Assembly: GCF_014202425.1 (NCBI RefSeq)
Contig: NZ_JACHGT010000015.1
Span: 62,001-126,000, forward strand
Direction: 5' to 3'
Source of the DNA: Phytomonospora endophytica
GTDB taxonomy: Bacteria; Actinomycetota; Actinomycetes; Mycobacteriales; Micromonosporaceae
DNA: 64,000 nt
Shown: positions 16,457 through 24,497 of the stretch, piece by piece
Layout of the letters: the number at the start of each line of letters is the position of its first letter
How positions within the stretch are numbered: position 1 is the stretch's first letter
Notes under the pieces: model-generated
The model's database searches: none
What the model saw: only the letters and a program-made list of their open reading frames with translations
What the model was told of the DNA's origin: nothing
Program-made: the position numbers and the translations under genes

Positions 16457-16541
16457 GTCGGGGAGCCTACGCCCGCGCGGGACTTACGGCCCTTATCCCG
16501 CGAGAGAGGGCGGGTGAGACTCGACCGGAGGAGTGTGCGAT

Positions 16542-17510
16542 ATGTCCCCACTGAGCCAGACAGTCCCCCCGACCGGCAGAACCCCGTTGTTCACCCGGCA
16601 CCCGGCCAATCCACTGCTCACGGCCGCCGACTGGCCCTATCCGGTCAGCGCGGTCTGCAACCCCGGCGCCGCGGTCGTCGACGGCGAGACCATCCTGCTC
16701 TGCCGCGTGGAGGACCGGCGCGGACTGTCGCACCTGACGGTCGCCCGCAGCGCCGACGGCGTCGGCGACTGGCGCGTCGACGACAAGCCCCTGATCGCCC
16801 CCGACGGCGACGACTCCCTCACCGCCTGGGGCGCCGGCGACGCCCGCGTCACCCGCGTCGACGAGCTGGACGCGTGGGTGATCACCTACACGGCGCTCGG
16901 ATACGGCGGGCCGTGCGTGGCCGTCGCGCTCACCCGTGACTTCTGCTCGGTGGAGCACATGGGCGTCGCGATGCCGCCCGACAACACCGACGCCGCCCTG
17001 CTGCCCCGCCGCGTCGACGGCGAGTTCGTGCTGCTGCACCGGCCCATCTCGCCGATGTCGCGACGGGGAGACGTGTGGCTGTCGCGCTCGCGGGACCTGA
17101 GGTGCTGGTACGGCGGGAAGACACTGCTCAGCACGAGGCCAGTGCCGTGGTGGGACTCCGAGCACATCGGCATCGGCCCGCCGCCGATCGAGACGGACGC
17201 GGGATGGCTGTGCTTCTACCACGGCGTGAAACGCACGGCTTCGACGCCGCTGTACCACGTCGGGCTGGTACTGCTGGACCTCGACGACCCCACCCGCGTA
17301 CTGCGCAGGAGCGCGGACTGGGTCTTCGGGCCGGCCGCGCCGTACGAAGTCAGCGGCGACGCGCCGAACGTGGTGTACCCGACGGGACTCGTGCACGACG
17401 AGGACGCCGGGGAACTGCGCCTGTACTACGGTGCCGCCGACGCGTGCGTGGCGATGGCGACGGTCAGGGCCGGGGACGGCGAAGGGCTGCTGGGCTGGGG
17501 AGTGGGATGA
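16542..17510 (+). CDS. GH130-family glycosidase/phosphorylase, variant motif
   Basis: The protein has 322 residues from the ATG at 16542, nine bases after GGAGGA; the GTG at 16533 abuts that site and is unlikely. The five-bladed GH130 fold is recognisable from TRHPANPLL, NPGAAVVDGETILLCRVEDRRGLSHL and GAADACVAMA. GH130 enzymes cleave or phosphorolyse beta-mannosides using an Asp in an EDPR motif. Here that position reads WGAGDARVTRVDE: the Asp remains, but Glu and Pro are changed. The paralogue at 18910 keeps EDPR. The two may therefore differ in mechanism (hydrolase or phosphorylase) or substrate. The gene converges on the glycosyltransferase at 17537. Confidence 0.85.
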   Translation: MSPLSQTVPPTGRTPLFTRHPANPLLTAADWPYPVSAVCNPGAAVVDGETILLCRVEDRRGLSHLTVARSADGVGDWRVDDKPLIAPDGDDSLTAWGAGDARVTRVDELDAWVITYTALGYGGPCVAVALTRDFCSVEHMGVAMPPDNTDAALLPRRVDGEFVLLHRPISPMSRRGDVWLSRSRDLRCWYGGKTLLSTRPVPWWDSEHIGIGPPPIETDAGWLCFYHGVKRTASTPLYHVGLVLLDLDDPTRVLRRSADWVFGPAAPYEVSGDAPNVVYPTGLVHDEDAGELRLYYGAADACVAMATVRAGDGEGLLGWGVG

Positions 17511-17536
17511 GCCGGGGGCGGCGAGGCCCCCTTCGC

Positions 17537-18814
17537 TCACGCGGGTGAGTGCGCGACCCGCTCGGTCGTCCGCCGCCGGAGACCGCCCGTGAAGGACCCG
17601 CTTGCGCCCACGACGCCACGCACCACACCGGCCACCTGCCGCGCCACGGCGGGCCACAACAACCCCATCCCGGTCGTCTCCGCGGCGAGCCGGGCGCGAC
17701 GCAGCCGCGCCGGATCCCCCAGCAGGCCCGCCAGCGCCGACCCGAACGCCACCGGGTCGTCCACGGGCACCAGCTCCCCGGCGCCGCCGGCGAGAACGTC
17801 GCACGCGTAGTGGTAGTCCGTCGACACCACGGGCCGGCCCGCCGCCACGGCGAAGGTCAGCGTCCCCGAGGAGATCTGCTCGCGGCTGCGGTACGGCGTC
17901 AGGTACACATCGGTCCGGCCGAGCAGGACGGCCAGGTCCGTCGTGCTGAGGAAGTCGTCGACGAACACCACGTGCTCGTCCAGTCCCAGCCCGGAGACCA
18001 GTTCCCGCAGGGAATCCCGGTACGCCTCACCGTTCCTGCGCTGCTCCTCCGGATGCGTCGCACCCGCCACCACGTAGCGCAGATCCGGATGGTCGCCCAC
18101 CACCGTCGACAGTGCCCGCACGGCGTTCTCGATCGCCTTCCCCGGGCCCAGAAGCCCGAAGGTCGACAGGATCCGCCGGCCCTCGGCCTCGGCCAGTGCC
18201 GCCGTGAGCGGCGCGCCCGTCCGCGCCGACGTGGCCTCCGTCCGCAGCGCCGTCGGCGCGCCGTGCGGCGTCACGACGAGCTGCTCGGGCGCGGCGACAC
18301 CCGACGCCACCGCGTAACGCACCGCCGACGGCGTCAGCACCGCCACGGCCGCCGCCCGCCGGCACAGCTCGCCGAGCGTCGCCGCCTGCTCGGGCGGCGG
18401 ATCCGACAGCACCGTGTGGGGCGTGACGATGTACGGCACGTGCAGCCTGCTCAGCTCATCGGTCATCGCCAGCACGTGCTCACCGCACGGCCCCCCGAAG
18501 ATCCCGAACTCGTGCTCGATCAGCACGGCGTCGGTGCCTCGCGCGGCCAGGGCCCGCGCGGCGGCCCGGTAGGCGGCGGGCTCGCCACCGCGCACGACGG
18601 TGCCGACCTCGGCCGGATAGTCGAGTCCGAGGTCGGCGTCCAGCGCGCACACCGAAACGGCGAGATCCGGCGCGACCCGCACGAGCGCGTCGCGCAGATC
18701 CCGGGAGAACGTCGCCAGTCCGCAGCGCCGGGGCGGGTAGGTCGAGACGATCACGAGTCGGGTACGGCGATCGGTGTGCGCGGGAAGGAGACCTCGGAAA
18801 GGAGCGCGTGACAT
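17537..18814 (-). CDS. GT4-type glycosyltransferase
   Basis: The protein has 425 residues from the ATG at 18814 (GGAGG nine bases upstream). It has a GT-B fold: N-terminal VSTYPPRRCGLATFSRDLRDAL, then central GLLGPGKAIENAVRAL, where the nucleotide-sugar domain starts. The C-terminal YLTPYRSREQISSGTLTFAVAAGRPVVSTDY corresponds to the acceptor/donor E-x7-E region. No membrane segment is seen, so it is cytosolic and uses a nucleotide- or lipid-linked sugar. Together with the GH130 protein and six-hairpin protein just upstream it forms a leftward cluster. In many bacteria such a GT4 and six-hairpin domain are neighbours or fused, with GH130 nearby. The donor and acceptor are unknown, but a mannoside is a reasonable guess. 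Confidence 0.82.
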   Translation of the reverse strand: MSRAPFRGLLPAHTDRRTRLVIVSTYPPRRCGLATFSRDLRDALVRVAPDLAVSVCALDADLGLDYPAEVGTVVRGGEPAAYRAAARALAARGTDAVLIEHEFGIFGGPCGEHVLAMTDELSRLHVPYIVTPHTVLSDPPPEQAATLGELCRRAAAVAVLTPSAVRYAVASGVAAPEQLVVTPHGAPTALRTEATSARTGAPLTAALAEAEGRRILSTFGLLGPGKAIENAVRALSTVVGDHPDLRYVVAGATHPEEQRRNGEAYRDSLRELVSGLGLDEHVVFVDDFLSTTDLAVLLGRTDVYLTPYRSREQISSGTLTFAVAAGRPVVSTDYHYACDVLAGGAGELVPVDDPVAFGSALAGLLGDPARLRRARLAAETTGMGLLWPAVARQVAGVVRGVVGASGSFTGGLRRRTTERVAHSPA

Positions 18815-18909
18815 ACCGGCTGCCTCCGTGCTGGAGAAAGGGGATCTCCGCCAGACTTCCCGACGCGGCCCACCCACCGACAGGGCCGTAAGACCCTGCG
18901 CACCTGGGA

Positions 18910-19851
18910 CTACGCCGCGTCCGACTCCGCTGCCCAGACCGCTTCAAGCACAGTGGACAGTCGGCCGACCGCCAGCCCGATGCTCGTGTCGGCGGCACCG
19001 TAGTAGACCCGGAGCTCGTCGGTGGCCGCGTCGTGCGTCATCCCCGTCGGGAACACGACATTCGGCACGTCGCCGGCCAGTTCATAGGGGGCCTGCGGAC
19101 TCAGAATCCAGTCGGGCAGCCGACGGATCACCTTCGTCGGCCGCTCCAGGTCGAGCAGACACAGCCCGGCGCGGTAGATCTGGGCGTTCGCGCTCGCCTT
19201 GACGCCGTGATAGACGGCGAGCCAGCCCTTCTCGGTCTCGATCGGCGTCGGGCCGATGCCGATCCGGACGGCGTCCCACCAGGGCCCGGTCCGCGCGCGC
19301 ATCACCGGTTCGGGCGCGCTCCACGAGCGCAGGTCCGTCGAGCGCGACAGCCAGACGTCGGCGCGGTCGGTGGTCACCGAGACGGGCCGGTGCAGGAGCA
19401 CGAAGTGCCCGTCGACGCGGCGGGGCAGCAGCGAGGCGTTCTTGTCCTCGGGCGGGAGGATCACGCCGAGGTCCTCGACGGTGCGGAAGTCGGCCGTGAG
19501 CGCCAGTGAGACGGCCGGTCCGCTCGGTCCGTAGCTGGTGTAGGCGATCACGTACGCCTTCAGCTCGTCCACATAGGTCAGTCGCGGATCCTCGACGCCC
19601 CAGCAGTTCGCGGGGTTGTCGGGCTCGGCGTTCAGCAGAGGCTTGTCGTCGACCCGCCAGCCGGAGCGGCCGTCGGCGCTGCGGGCGACCGTCAGGTGCG
19701 AGATCCCGCGCCGGTCCTCGACCCGTACCAGCAGGACCGTCGCTCCATCGTGGACGGCCGCGCCCGGATTGAAGACGGCGTTGACCGGATACGGCCAGTC
19801 CTCGGCGGTCAGGACCGGGCCGTCGGGGTCGCGGGTGAACAGTGGTGCCAC
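18910..19851 (-). CDS. GH130-family beta-mannoside phosphorylase/hydrolase
   Basis: The protein has 313 residues; the start is GTG at 19851 with GAGGAG eight bases upstream. It is similar over its whole length to the 16542 protein (TRDPDGPVLTAEDWPYPVNAVFNPGAAV, VEDRRGISHLTVARSADG). It keeps the canonical catalytic motif WGVEDPRLTYVDE and ends with YYGAADTSIGLAVG. GH130 proteins act on beta-1,2- or beta-1,4-linked mannose, usually by phosphorolysis to mannose 1-phosphate. There is no signal peptide, so it acts in the cytosol. It lies 17 bp from the six-hairpin gene upstream and probably shares its transcript. Confidence 0.87.
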   Translation of the reverse strand: MAPLFTRDPDGPVLTAEDWPYPVNAVFNPGAAVHDGATVLLVRVEDRRGISHLTVARSADGRSGWRVDDKPLLNAEPDNPANCWGVEDPRLTYVDELKAYVIAYTSYGPSGPAVSLALTADFRTVEDLGVILPPEDKNASLLPRRVDGHFVLLHRPVSVTTDRADVWLSRSTDLRSWSAPEPVMRARTGPWWDAVRIGIGPTPIETEKGWLAVYHGVKASANAQIYRAGLCLLDLERPTKVIRRLPDWILSPQAPYELAGDVPNVVFPTGMTHDAATDELRVYYGAADTSIGLAVGRLSTVLEAVWAAESDAA

Positions 19852-19868
19852 CGGTGTCTCCTCGTTGA

Positions 19869-20912
19869 TTACGGTGGGTAGTTGACAGGTAGCTTAACGA
19901 GCGATGCCGAGGTCAGACGCAGCAGTGCCTGGTGATAGGCCAATGTGGACTCGGCGCCCTTGTTCCGGTTCGTCCAGGACGCGCCGAGGCCGTCTCGGCA
20001 GCCCCCGTCGGCGGGGTCGTAGACCGGGAGCCCGGCCGCGTTGTCGCCGTGGAACCAGCCGAAAGCGCGCGCGGCCATGGCCGCGTAACGCTCCTCGCCG
20101 GTGTACAGCCAGGCGTCGGTGAGGGCCTCGGCGAGCGCCGCCGCGTCAAGGGGCTGCTCGTCGCCGCCGGCGTGCTCCTGTCCGTGTCTCCACCAGAGGT
20201 TGCCGACCAGTCGCGGCGGCCCGGCGGGCAGCCCCACTCGCTCGGCGTACCAGTCGATCGCGGCGAGCGCGCGAGCCGCGGTGGCACGGTCGCCCGCCGC
20301 GACGGCGGTGCGCAGCAGGGCCTGCGGCAGGCGGGCGTTGTCGTAGGTGAGCTGGGGTTCGAACCACGGCCAGTCCGCCGGTGGCGCGGTCATGTCGAGG
20401 AGGGACAGTGCACTGTGGCCGGTCAGGCCGAGGGCGGCGTAGGCGACGGGCCGCAGACCGTGTCGCGCCAGCGCCGGCAGGGTCGGCGCGAGGCGTGCGC
20501 GCAGCCGCGCGGCCCGGTGCCGGACGCGGGACGGCAGCGGCGCGCCGGTGAGCTCGCCGAGGGCCCAGATCGCGCGGCCGGTGTGGTCGCCGTGGTGCGG
20601 CTCGTCGAGCCACCTGCCCCGGGCGTCCATCAGGTTGTGCAGCCGTTCGGTGCCGGGATCCCAGGCCTGCCAGAGGAAGTGGACGGCCAGCCGGGCCCAG
20701 CGGCCGGGTCTGGTGCCGCCTTTACCGGCGGTGCTGAGCCCGGCGGCGACCACGCCGAGGCGCGCGACGTCGTCGACGCAGTAGCCGGACGAGAGGTCGG
20801 GCCGTTCCCCGCGCGCGAACTGGACGATGCCCCGGGCGTCGACCAGCCGGTCGAGGTGGCGAAGGTTCAGCGGCCGCGCCAAGGCGGGTCTCGTGACGGA
20901 GGAAATCGACAT
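19869..20912 (-). CDS. Six-hairpin (glycosidase-like) protein linked to GH130/GT4
   Basis: The protein has 347 residues from the ATG at 20912, with AAGGA six bases upstream. Helical-repeat landmarks are LNLRHLDRLVDARGIVQFARGE, SGYCVDDVARLGVVAAG, LHNLMDARGRWLDEPHHGDHTGRAIWALGEL and GLGASWTNRNKGAESTLAYHQALL. This all-alpha six-hairpin-like module occurs alone or fused to GT4 transferases and is usually annotated as glycosyltransferase-associated. The conserved acidic and aromatic residues suggest carbohydrate binding or hydrolysis, but no activity can be assigned. It is the first gene of the leftward GH130 cluster and is divergent from GntR. Confidence 0.72.
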   Translation of the reverse strand: MSISSVTRPALARPLNLRHLDRLVDARGIVQFARGERPDLSSGYCVDDVARLGVVAAGLSTAGKGGTRPGRWARLAVHFLWQAWDPGTERLHNLMDARGRWLDEPHHGDHTGRAIWALGELTGAPLPSRVRHRAARLRARLAPTLPALARHGLRPVAYAALGLTGHSALSLLDMTAPPADWPWFEPQLTYDNARLPQALLRTAVAAGDRATAARALAAIDWYAERVGLPAGPPRLVGNLWWRHGQEHAGGDEQPLDAAALAEALTDAWLYTGEERYAAMAARAFGWFHGDNAAGLPVYDPADGGCRDGLGASWTNRNKGAESTLAYHQALLRLTSASLVKLPVNYPP

Positions 20913-21062
20913 ACCGATCCTTGTCGGCGGTGCCGGTCGGGCAGGTGTACCCAAGCGTGAGCCCGCACTCGTGGGACGCCTAGGGCCGAAGGACCCCTAC
21001 CCCGGGGTGTCACCCATTGGGGTTCAAATCCGGTGTCAAATCCTGTACACAGATCGACATGA

Positions 21063-21077
21063 CTGTCTGACAGACAG
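21063..21077. promoter_or_regulatory. Perfect palindrome upstream of GntR gene
   Basis: CTGTCTG-A-CAGACAG is a 15-bp perfect dyad 51 bp before the GntR start and within the divergent gap to the six-hairpin gene. It fits a HutC-subfamily operator and would allow control of both directions. Confidence 0.55.
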
Positions 21078-21127
21078 GTACTCGGCCACCCCACCGTGAG
21101 CGGAGCATCTGAAGAGAGGACGCCGGC

Positions 21128-21907
21128 GTGACACCCCTTGACCGCAGTAGCGACCGCGCCATCTACCGGCAGATCGCCGACGACCTCCGCGCCGACATCA
21201 CCGCCGGTGTCCACGGTCCCGGTGACCGGCTGCCATCCGAGAGCGAACTCGTCGCCCGGTACGGGGTCAACCGCCGTACCGTCCAGCACGCCTTCGCGCT
21301 GCTCATCGCCGAGGGCCTCGTCTACTCCGAGCACGGCAGCGGGCGCTTCGTGCAGGGCCGCCCTCCCGTGCGGCGCCTGGCGTCGGACCGTTTCGCGCGC
21401 CGGCACCGGCGGGCGGGCAAGGCGGCCTTCACCGTCGAGATGGAGCAGGCGGGGCGTGCCTACGACCCCGCGAGCGACGTCGAGATGCTCGACCTGCGCA
21501 CGGGTTCGGCGCCCGAGGCGATCGCCGCGCGGCTCGGGCTGAGCGGCGCCGACAAGGTCCTCGTGCGCGCCCGCCGCTATGTCGTGGAGGGCCTGCCTTT
21601 ACAGATCGCGACCTCCTATGTCCCACTGGATCTGGCCGAGGGCACGGCGATCATGTCGGCCGACACCGGTCCGGGCGGCATCTACGCGCGGCTGGAGGAG
21701 TCGGGTCACCGGCTCACGCGCATCACCGAGGATCTGGCCGTCGAGGTGGCGGCCGAGCCGGTGCAGCGCCTGCTGCGGCTGCCGGTCGGGGCGCCCGTGA
21801 TCCACCTGATCCGCACGGCGTTCGCGGGGGAGCGGGCGGTCGAGGTCTGTGACACCCACCTGAACGCCACGGCCTTCGAGCTGTCGTACGAACTTCCCGC
21901 CCGCTGA
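21128..21907 (+). CDS. GntR-family regulator (HutC subfamily, UTRA domain)
   Basis: The protein has 259 residues, and GTG is the start. A winged HTH lies at about residues 10-75 (IYRQIADDLRADITAGVHGPGDRLPSESELVARYGVNRRTVQHAF). A UTRA effector domain follows at about 100-250 (LRTGSAPEAIAARLGLSGADKVLVRARRY, LPVGAPVIHLIRTAF). HutC-type regulators respond to sugars, sugar phosphates or histidine-pathway compounds. The perfect palindrome at 21063-21077 is the likely operator. The divergent GH130/GT4 cluster is the most likely target, which would make the effector a mannoside or its phosphate. Confidence 0.88.
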   Translation: MTPLDRSSDRAIYRQIADDLRADITAGVHGPGDRLPSESELVARYGVNRRTVQHAFALLIAEGLVYSEHGSGRFVQGRPPVRRLASDRFARRHRRAGKAAFTVEMEQAGRAYDPASDVEMLDLRTGSAPEAIAARLGLSGADKVLVRARRYVVEGLPLQIATSYVPLDLAEGTAIMSADTGPGGIYARLEESGHRLTRITEDLAVEVAAEPVQRLLRLPVGAPVIHLIRTAFAGERAVEVCDTHLNATAFELSYELPAR

Positions 21908-21988
21908 GGGGAGGCGGGGCGGGACGATGATCTTCTAGGCTCGCGTCGGTTCGTCCTTCGTGGACACCACCGGCGGGGAGGGGGCACT

Positions 21989-22582
21989 GTGGGGGACGGC
22001 GAGATCGACGACGGCGGCATTGAAGTAGAGCCCTCGCCGGGTGGTTTCGCGGCGAGCCCGGCGCTCGCCTGGCGTCTGCGCCGGCGGCTGGCGCGTCCGT
22101 GGCCGCGGCAGCTTCTCGTCGCCGTCACGGCCGTGGTCACCTTCGCGTTGACGGTCGCCGTGACGCACGACGGCGCCGGCGAGGTGGGCGATCCCGGTGC
22201 CGCGGCACCAGCGGCCCGGTCGAAACCCTCGCGAGCGGCGAAAGGCCCGGCCGACGAGCACGACCTGCGCGTGGCGGCCCAGACGGCACTGCCCGGCGGT
22301 GCCGACATGTACGTGGCCGTCGTGGATTCCGGTGACGCCGTCTACGACGACATGACGCCCGGCGGTTACCTGATGAACGTCGCCTGCGCGGCCCGGGAGG
22401 AGGCGGTCGCCGCTTCGCTCGTGGTGACCGTGCTGCCGTCCGGGGAGGAGATCCCCGTCGAGGTCATGGCCGGTGACGGGCCGATCGCGTTCCGCCTCAC
22501 CATCGCCGAAGGTGGCGGGCTTCGCACCTCTCCGGCGGATCTCGGCGACGCCGTCTGTCAGTTCTCGCTGCGCCGCCGCTGA
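21989..22582 (+). CDS. Single-pass membrane protein of unknown function
   Basis: The protein has 197 residues; the GTG start follows GGGGAGGGGG. A cytoplasmic, acidic N-terminus is followed by one hydrophobic helix at about residues 40-58 (QLLVAVTAVVTFALTVAV). An extracytoplasmic domain of about 135 residues follows, with two cysteines (NVACAAREEA and DAVCQFSLRR) that could form a disulfide. The outer domain looks like a small beta sandwich. I do not recognise the family. The next gene, a secreted glycosidase, has its own promoter region, so no operon link is evident. Confidence 0.7.
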   Translation: MGDGEIDDGGIEVEPSPGGFAASPALAWRLRRRLARPWPRQLLVAVTAVVTFALTVAVTHDGAGEVGDPGAAAPAARSKPSRAAKGPADEHDLRVAAQTALPGGADMYVAVVDSGDAVYDDMTPGGYLMNVACAAREEAVAASLVVTVLPSGEEIPVEVMAGDGPIAFRLTIAEGGGLRTSPADLGDAVCQFSLRRR

Positions 22583-22630
22583 GATCTTCCACTGTCCACT
22601 TTGATCCGCTACGGTGACGTGCGTCCGGTC

Positions 22631-22646
22631 ATGGGAACGCTTCCAT
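22631..22646. promoter_or_regulatory. LacI-family-type operator
   Basis: ATGGGAACGCTTCCAT is a 16-bp near-palindrome with a central CG, like the CebR/LacI-type consensus TGGGAGCGCTCCCA of actinomycetes. It lies 30 bp upstream of the secreted glycosidase start. No LacI gene is in the window. Confidence 0.6.
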
Positions 22647-22675
22647 GGCCTTGCAACCACGATCCTGGGAGACGT

Positions 22676-23824
22676 ATGCGAAACCTCTCCACCGGGCGAC
22701 CGGTGCGTACGGCCGCGCTCCTCGGCGCCGCTCTCGTCCTGGCCACCGCCGCCCCCGCGCAGGCCGCCGACGCGAGCGCCGCGGCGTTCCAGGTCGGCGT
22801 GACCTTCGAGAAGATCAACGCCGACTCCTGGAACGATCCCGGCTCGGTCGCCGACGCCAAGGACGTCCTCGCCTCACTCGGCCCGCTGCAGAACCAGCAC
22901 ATCATGGGCTTCGGTGCCGAGGATCCCGAGCCGAGCCCGGGCGTGTACGACTGGGGCAGCCTCGACGAGCGCATGGACCTCATCGCCGAGACCGGTGGCA
23001 CGCCGGTGATCACGCTGTGTTCGGCGCCGGGCTGGATGAAGCCGGGCTGGGCCGAGGCCGAGCAGATCGAGGACCCGAAGGAGCGCGAGGACGCCCTCGA
23101 CGCGATCCGCTGGAACATGGACCTGGCACCGCTGCCGCAGTACTACGACGACTTCGCGGCCCTGTCGGCCAAGGTCGCGCAGCGCTACCCGCAGGTGCAG
23201 TACTTCCAGGTGTGGAACGAGTTCAAGGGCTTCTGGGACGAGGCCGGGAACCGGTGGAACCACGAGGGCTACACCCAGATGTACAACCAGGTGTACAGCG
23301 CGGTGAAGGCCGTCCGGTCGAGCGCGCAGCTCGGCGGGCCCTACGTCTCGCTCAACACCTACAAGGGCGGGCAGTCGCACCCGTCGACGGAACTGACGGA
23401 CCCGACGTGGGGCACCGCCGACCAGCGCGACCTCAACGCGATGACCTACTGGCTGGCCAACAAGACCGGCGCCCAGTTCTTCACCATCGACGGCTGGTCG
23501 AGGACCCGCGACGGCTTCCATCCGGGCGCCGCGGCGACCAAGGAGAAGTTCAAGGACATCACCGCCTGGATCCGCTCGAAGACGACGCTGCCGATCTGGT
23601 GGTCGGAGTTCTACGCGCCGGTCAGCGCGAGCAGTTACGCCAGCACGCCCGCGATGATGCGCGCGGCGATCGAGGGCATGCGCGACGGCGGTGCGGCCGT
23701 GGGCCTGTGGTGGGGCCCGGAGTGCATGAGCGAGTACCCGTGCCTGTGGACGTCTACTGTGGATGCCGGTGGCGGACAGCCGACCTCGTTCACCGCGCTG
23801 GCACGGGAGTTCTCCGGGCGGTGA
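22676..23824 (+). CDS. Secreted clan GH-A glycosidase (GH39-like)
   Basis: The protein has 382 residues from the ATG at 22676 (GGGAG upstream). The Sec signal peptide is residues 1-30, cleaved after AQA. A TIM-barrel glycosidase follows. The probable acid/base is Glu182 in YFQVWNEFKGF, and the probable nucleophile is Glu311 in PIWWSEFYAP, the arrangement of clan GH-A families such as GH39 and GH51. LCSAPGWMKPGW also fits the barrel. Likely substrates are plant-type xylosides or arabinosides, but the family call is by motif only. A LacI-type operator upstream implies induction by a sugar. The gene is monocistronic and followed by two hairpins. Confidence 0.82.
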   Translation: MRNLSTGRPVRTAALLGAALVLATAAPAQAADASAAAFQVGVTFEKINADSWNDPGSVADAKDVLASLGPLQNQHIMGFGAEDPEPSPGVYDWGSLDERMDLIAETGGTPVITLCSAPGWMKPGWAEAEQIEDPKEREDALDAIRWNMDLAPLPQYYDDFAALSAKVAQRYPQVQYFQVWNEFKGFWDEAGNRWNHEGYTQMYNQVYSAVKAVRSSAQLGGPYVSLNTYKGGQSHPSTELTDPTWGTADQRDLNAMTYWLANKTGAQFFTIDGWSRTRDGFHPGAAATKEKFKDITAWIRSKTTLPIWWSEFYAPVSASSYASTPAMMRAAIEGMRDGGAAVGLWWGPECMSEYPCLWTSTVDAGGGQPTSFTALAREFSGR

Positions 23825-23864
23825 CGCCCGCGCGCACCGCGCCACCGATGCGGTGACATCGACG

Positions 23865-23900
23865 CCGGCGCACCGGGTTTCGCCATGCCCGGTGCGCCGG
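23865..23900 (+). terminator. Strong 13-bp hairpin terminator
   Basis: CCGGCGCACCGGG, a 10-base loop, and its exact complement, 41 bp after the glycosidase stop. A second hairpin follows at once. Confidence 0.75.
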
Positions 23901-23902
23901 TT

Positions 23903-23920
23903 CGGCTTCGTGCGAAGCCG
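23903..23920 (+). terminator. Second, tandem hairpin
   Basis: CGGCTTCG, TG, CGAAGCCG forms an 8-bp stem immediately after the first terminator, giving a two-hairpin terminator. Confidence 0.55.
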
Positions 23921-24350
23921 ACCGTCCTTTGTGGGTTTCGCTTTCCCGGCCCGGTAGCGATCCGCCCAACGGCCCCGGCCGCGACGGCCGGATCCCGGCT
24001 GGCCCGGTGATCTCGCCGAGCCCGATCCCGAGCCCGCCCCAAGGCTCGCCCCCAGGGCCCTTTCCAGCCTGACCGCCCCGCGTCGGACCGGGAGCCGGGA
24101 CCCGGCTGGCATACCGGGCCCCGGTCCCGTCCTCACAGTGGATCCCGCTGGCGTTCATCCGTACGGCGCGGGCATCCCGGACGCACTGTCCACGACGGTG
24201 TCTCCACGGCGGACCGGGCGAGGTCGGCTGCGTGGCCGGCGTCCGCTCCACACGCCGTCGGCGGGGTCTCGCGGCGGAACCGAACCGTCCTGTCGACTCC
24301 ATGCTGTTCGCGTCGCGGGCGGCCCTCTAGGGCCGGTCGGCGGGCGGGTC

Positions 24351-24366
24351 CGGGACCAAGGTCCCG
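24351..24366. promoter_or_regulatory. DevR/DosR-like palindrome
   Basis: CGGGACC-AA-GGTCCCG is a 16-bp perfect inverted repeat that resembles the GGGAC-N4-GTCCC core bound by DevR/DosR-type response regulators. A related dyad, GGCCCT-CT-AGGGCC, lies 22-35 bp upstream. It is 44 bp before the -35 box of the SsuA-like operon. Function is inferred from motif shape only. Confidence 0.35.
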
Positions 24367-24409
24367 TCGGCCGTTCGGTCAGACCTTGGCGCGTCAGGTG
24401 TGGGGCCGG

Positions 24410-24439
24410 TTGACGGCGGACAGCGCCGCTAACTAGCCT
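24410..24439 (+). promoter_or_regulatory. Promoter of the sulfonate-type ABC operon
   Basis: -35 TTGACG (24410-24415), an 18-base spacer and -10 TAGCCT (24434-24439). The expected start of transcription is near 24446, just before the candidate Rrf2 box at 24452-24468, which would block elongation or initiation. Confidence 0.5.
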
Positions 24440-24451
24440 TGCTCGGTATAT

Positions 24452-24468
24452 CCCATCGGTGTACTAGG
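24452..24468. promoter_or_regulatory. Candidate Rrf2/CymR-type operator at the ABC operon
   Basis: CCCA-N9-TAGG (CCCATCGGTGTACTAGG), 30 bp before the ssuA-like start and just downstream of the likely promoter. It shares its architecture with 915-931 and 27712-27728. Confidence 0.55.
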
Positions 24469-24497
24469 AAATGATCACGCCTCCCGGAGGAGTTCTG

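Larger units (their letters stand above)
23825..24400. other. Gene-free gap between glycosidase and sulfur module
   Basis: No plausible coding frame is seen. The gap contains two consecutive hairpins (23865-23900 and 23903-23920), a GC-rich spacer and, near its end, a GGGACC/GGTCCC palindrome (24351-24366). Confidence 0.6.
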
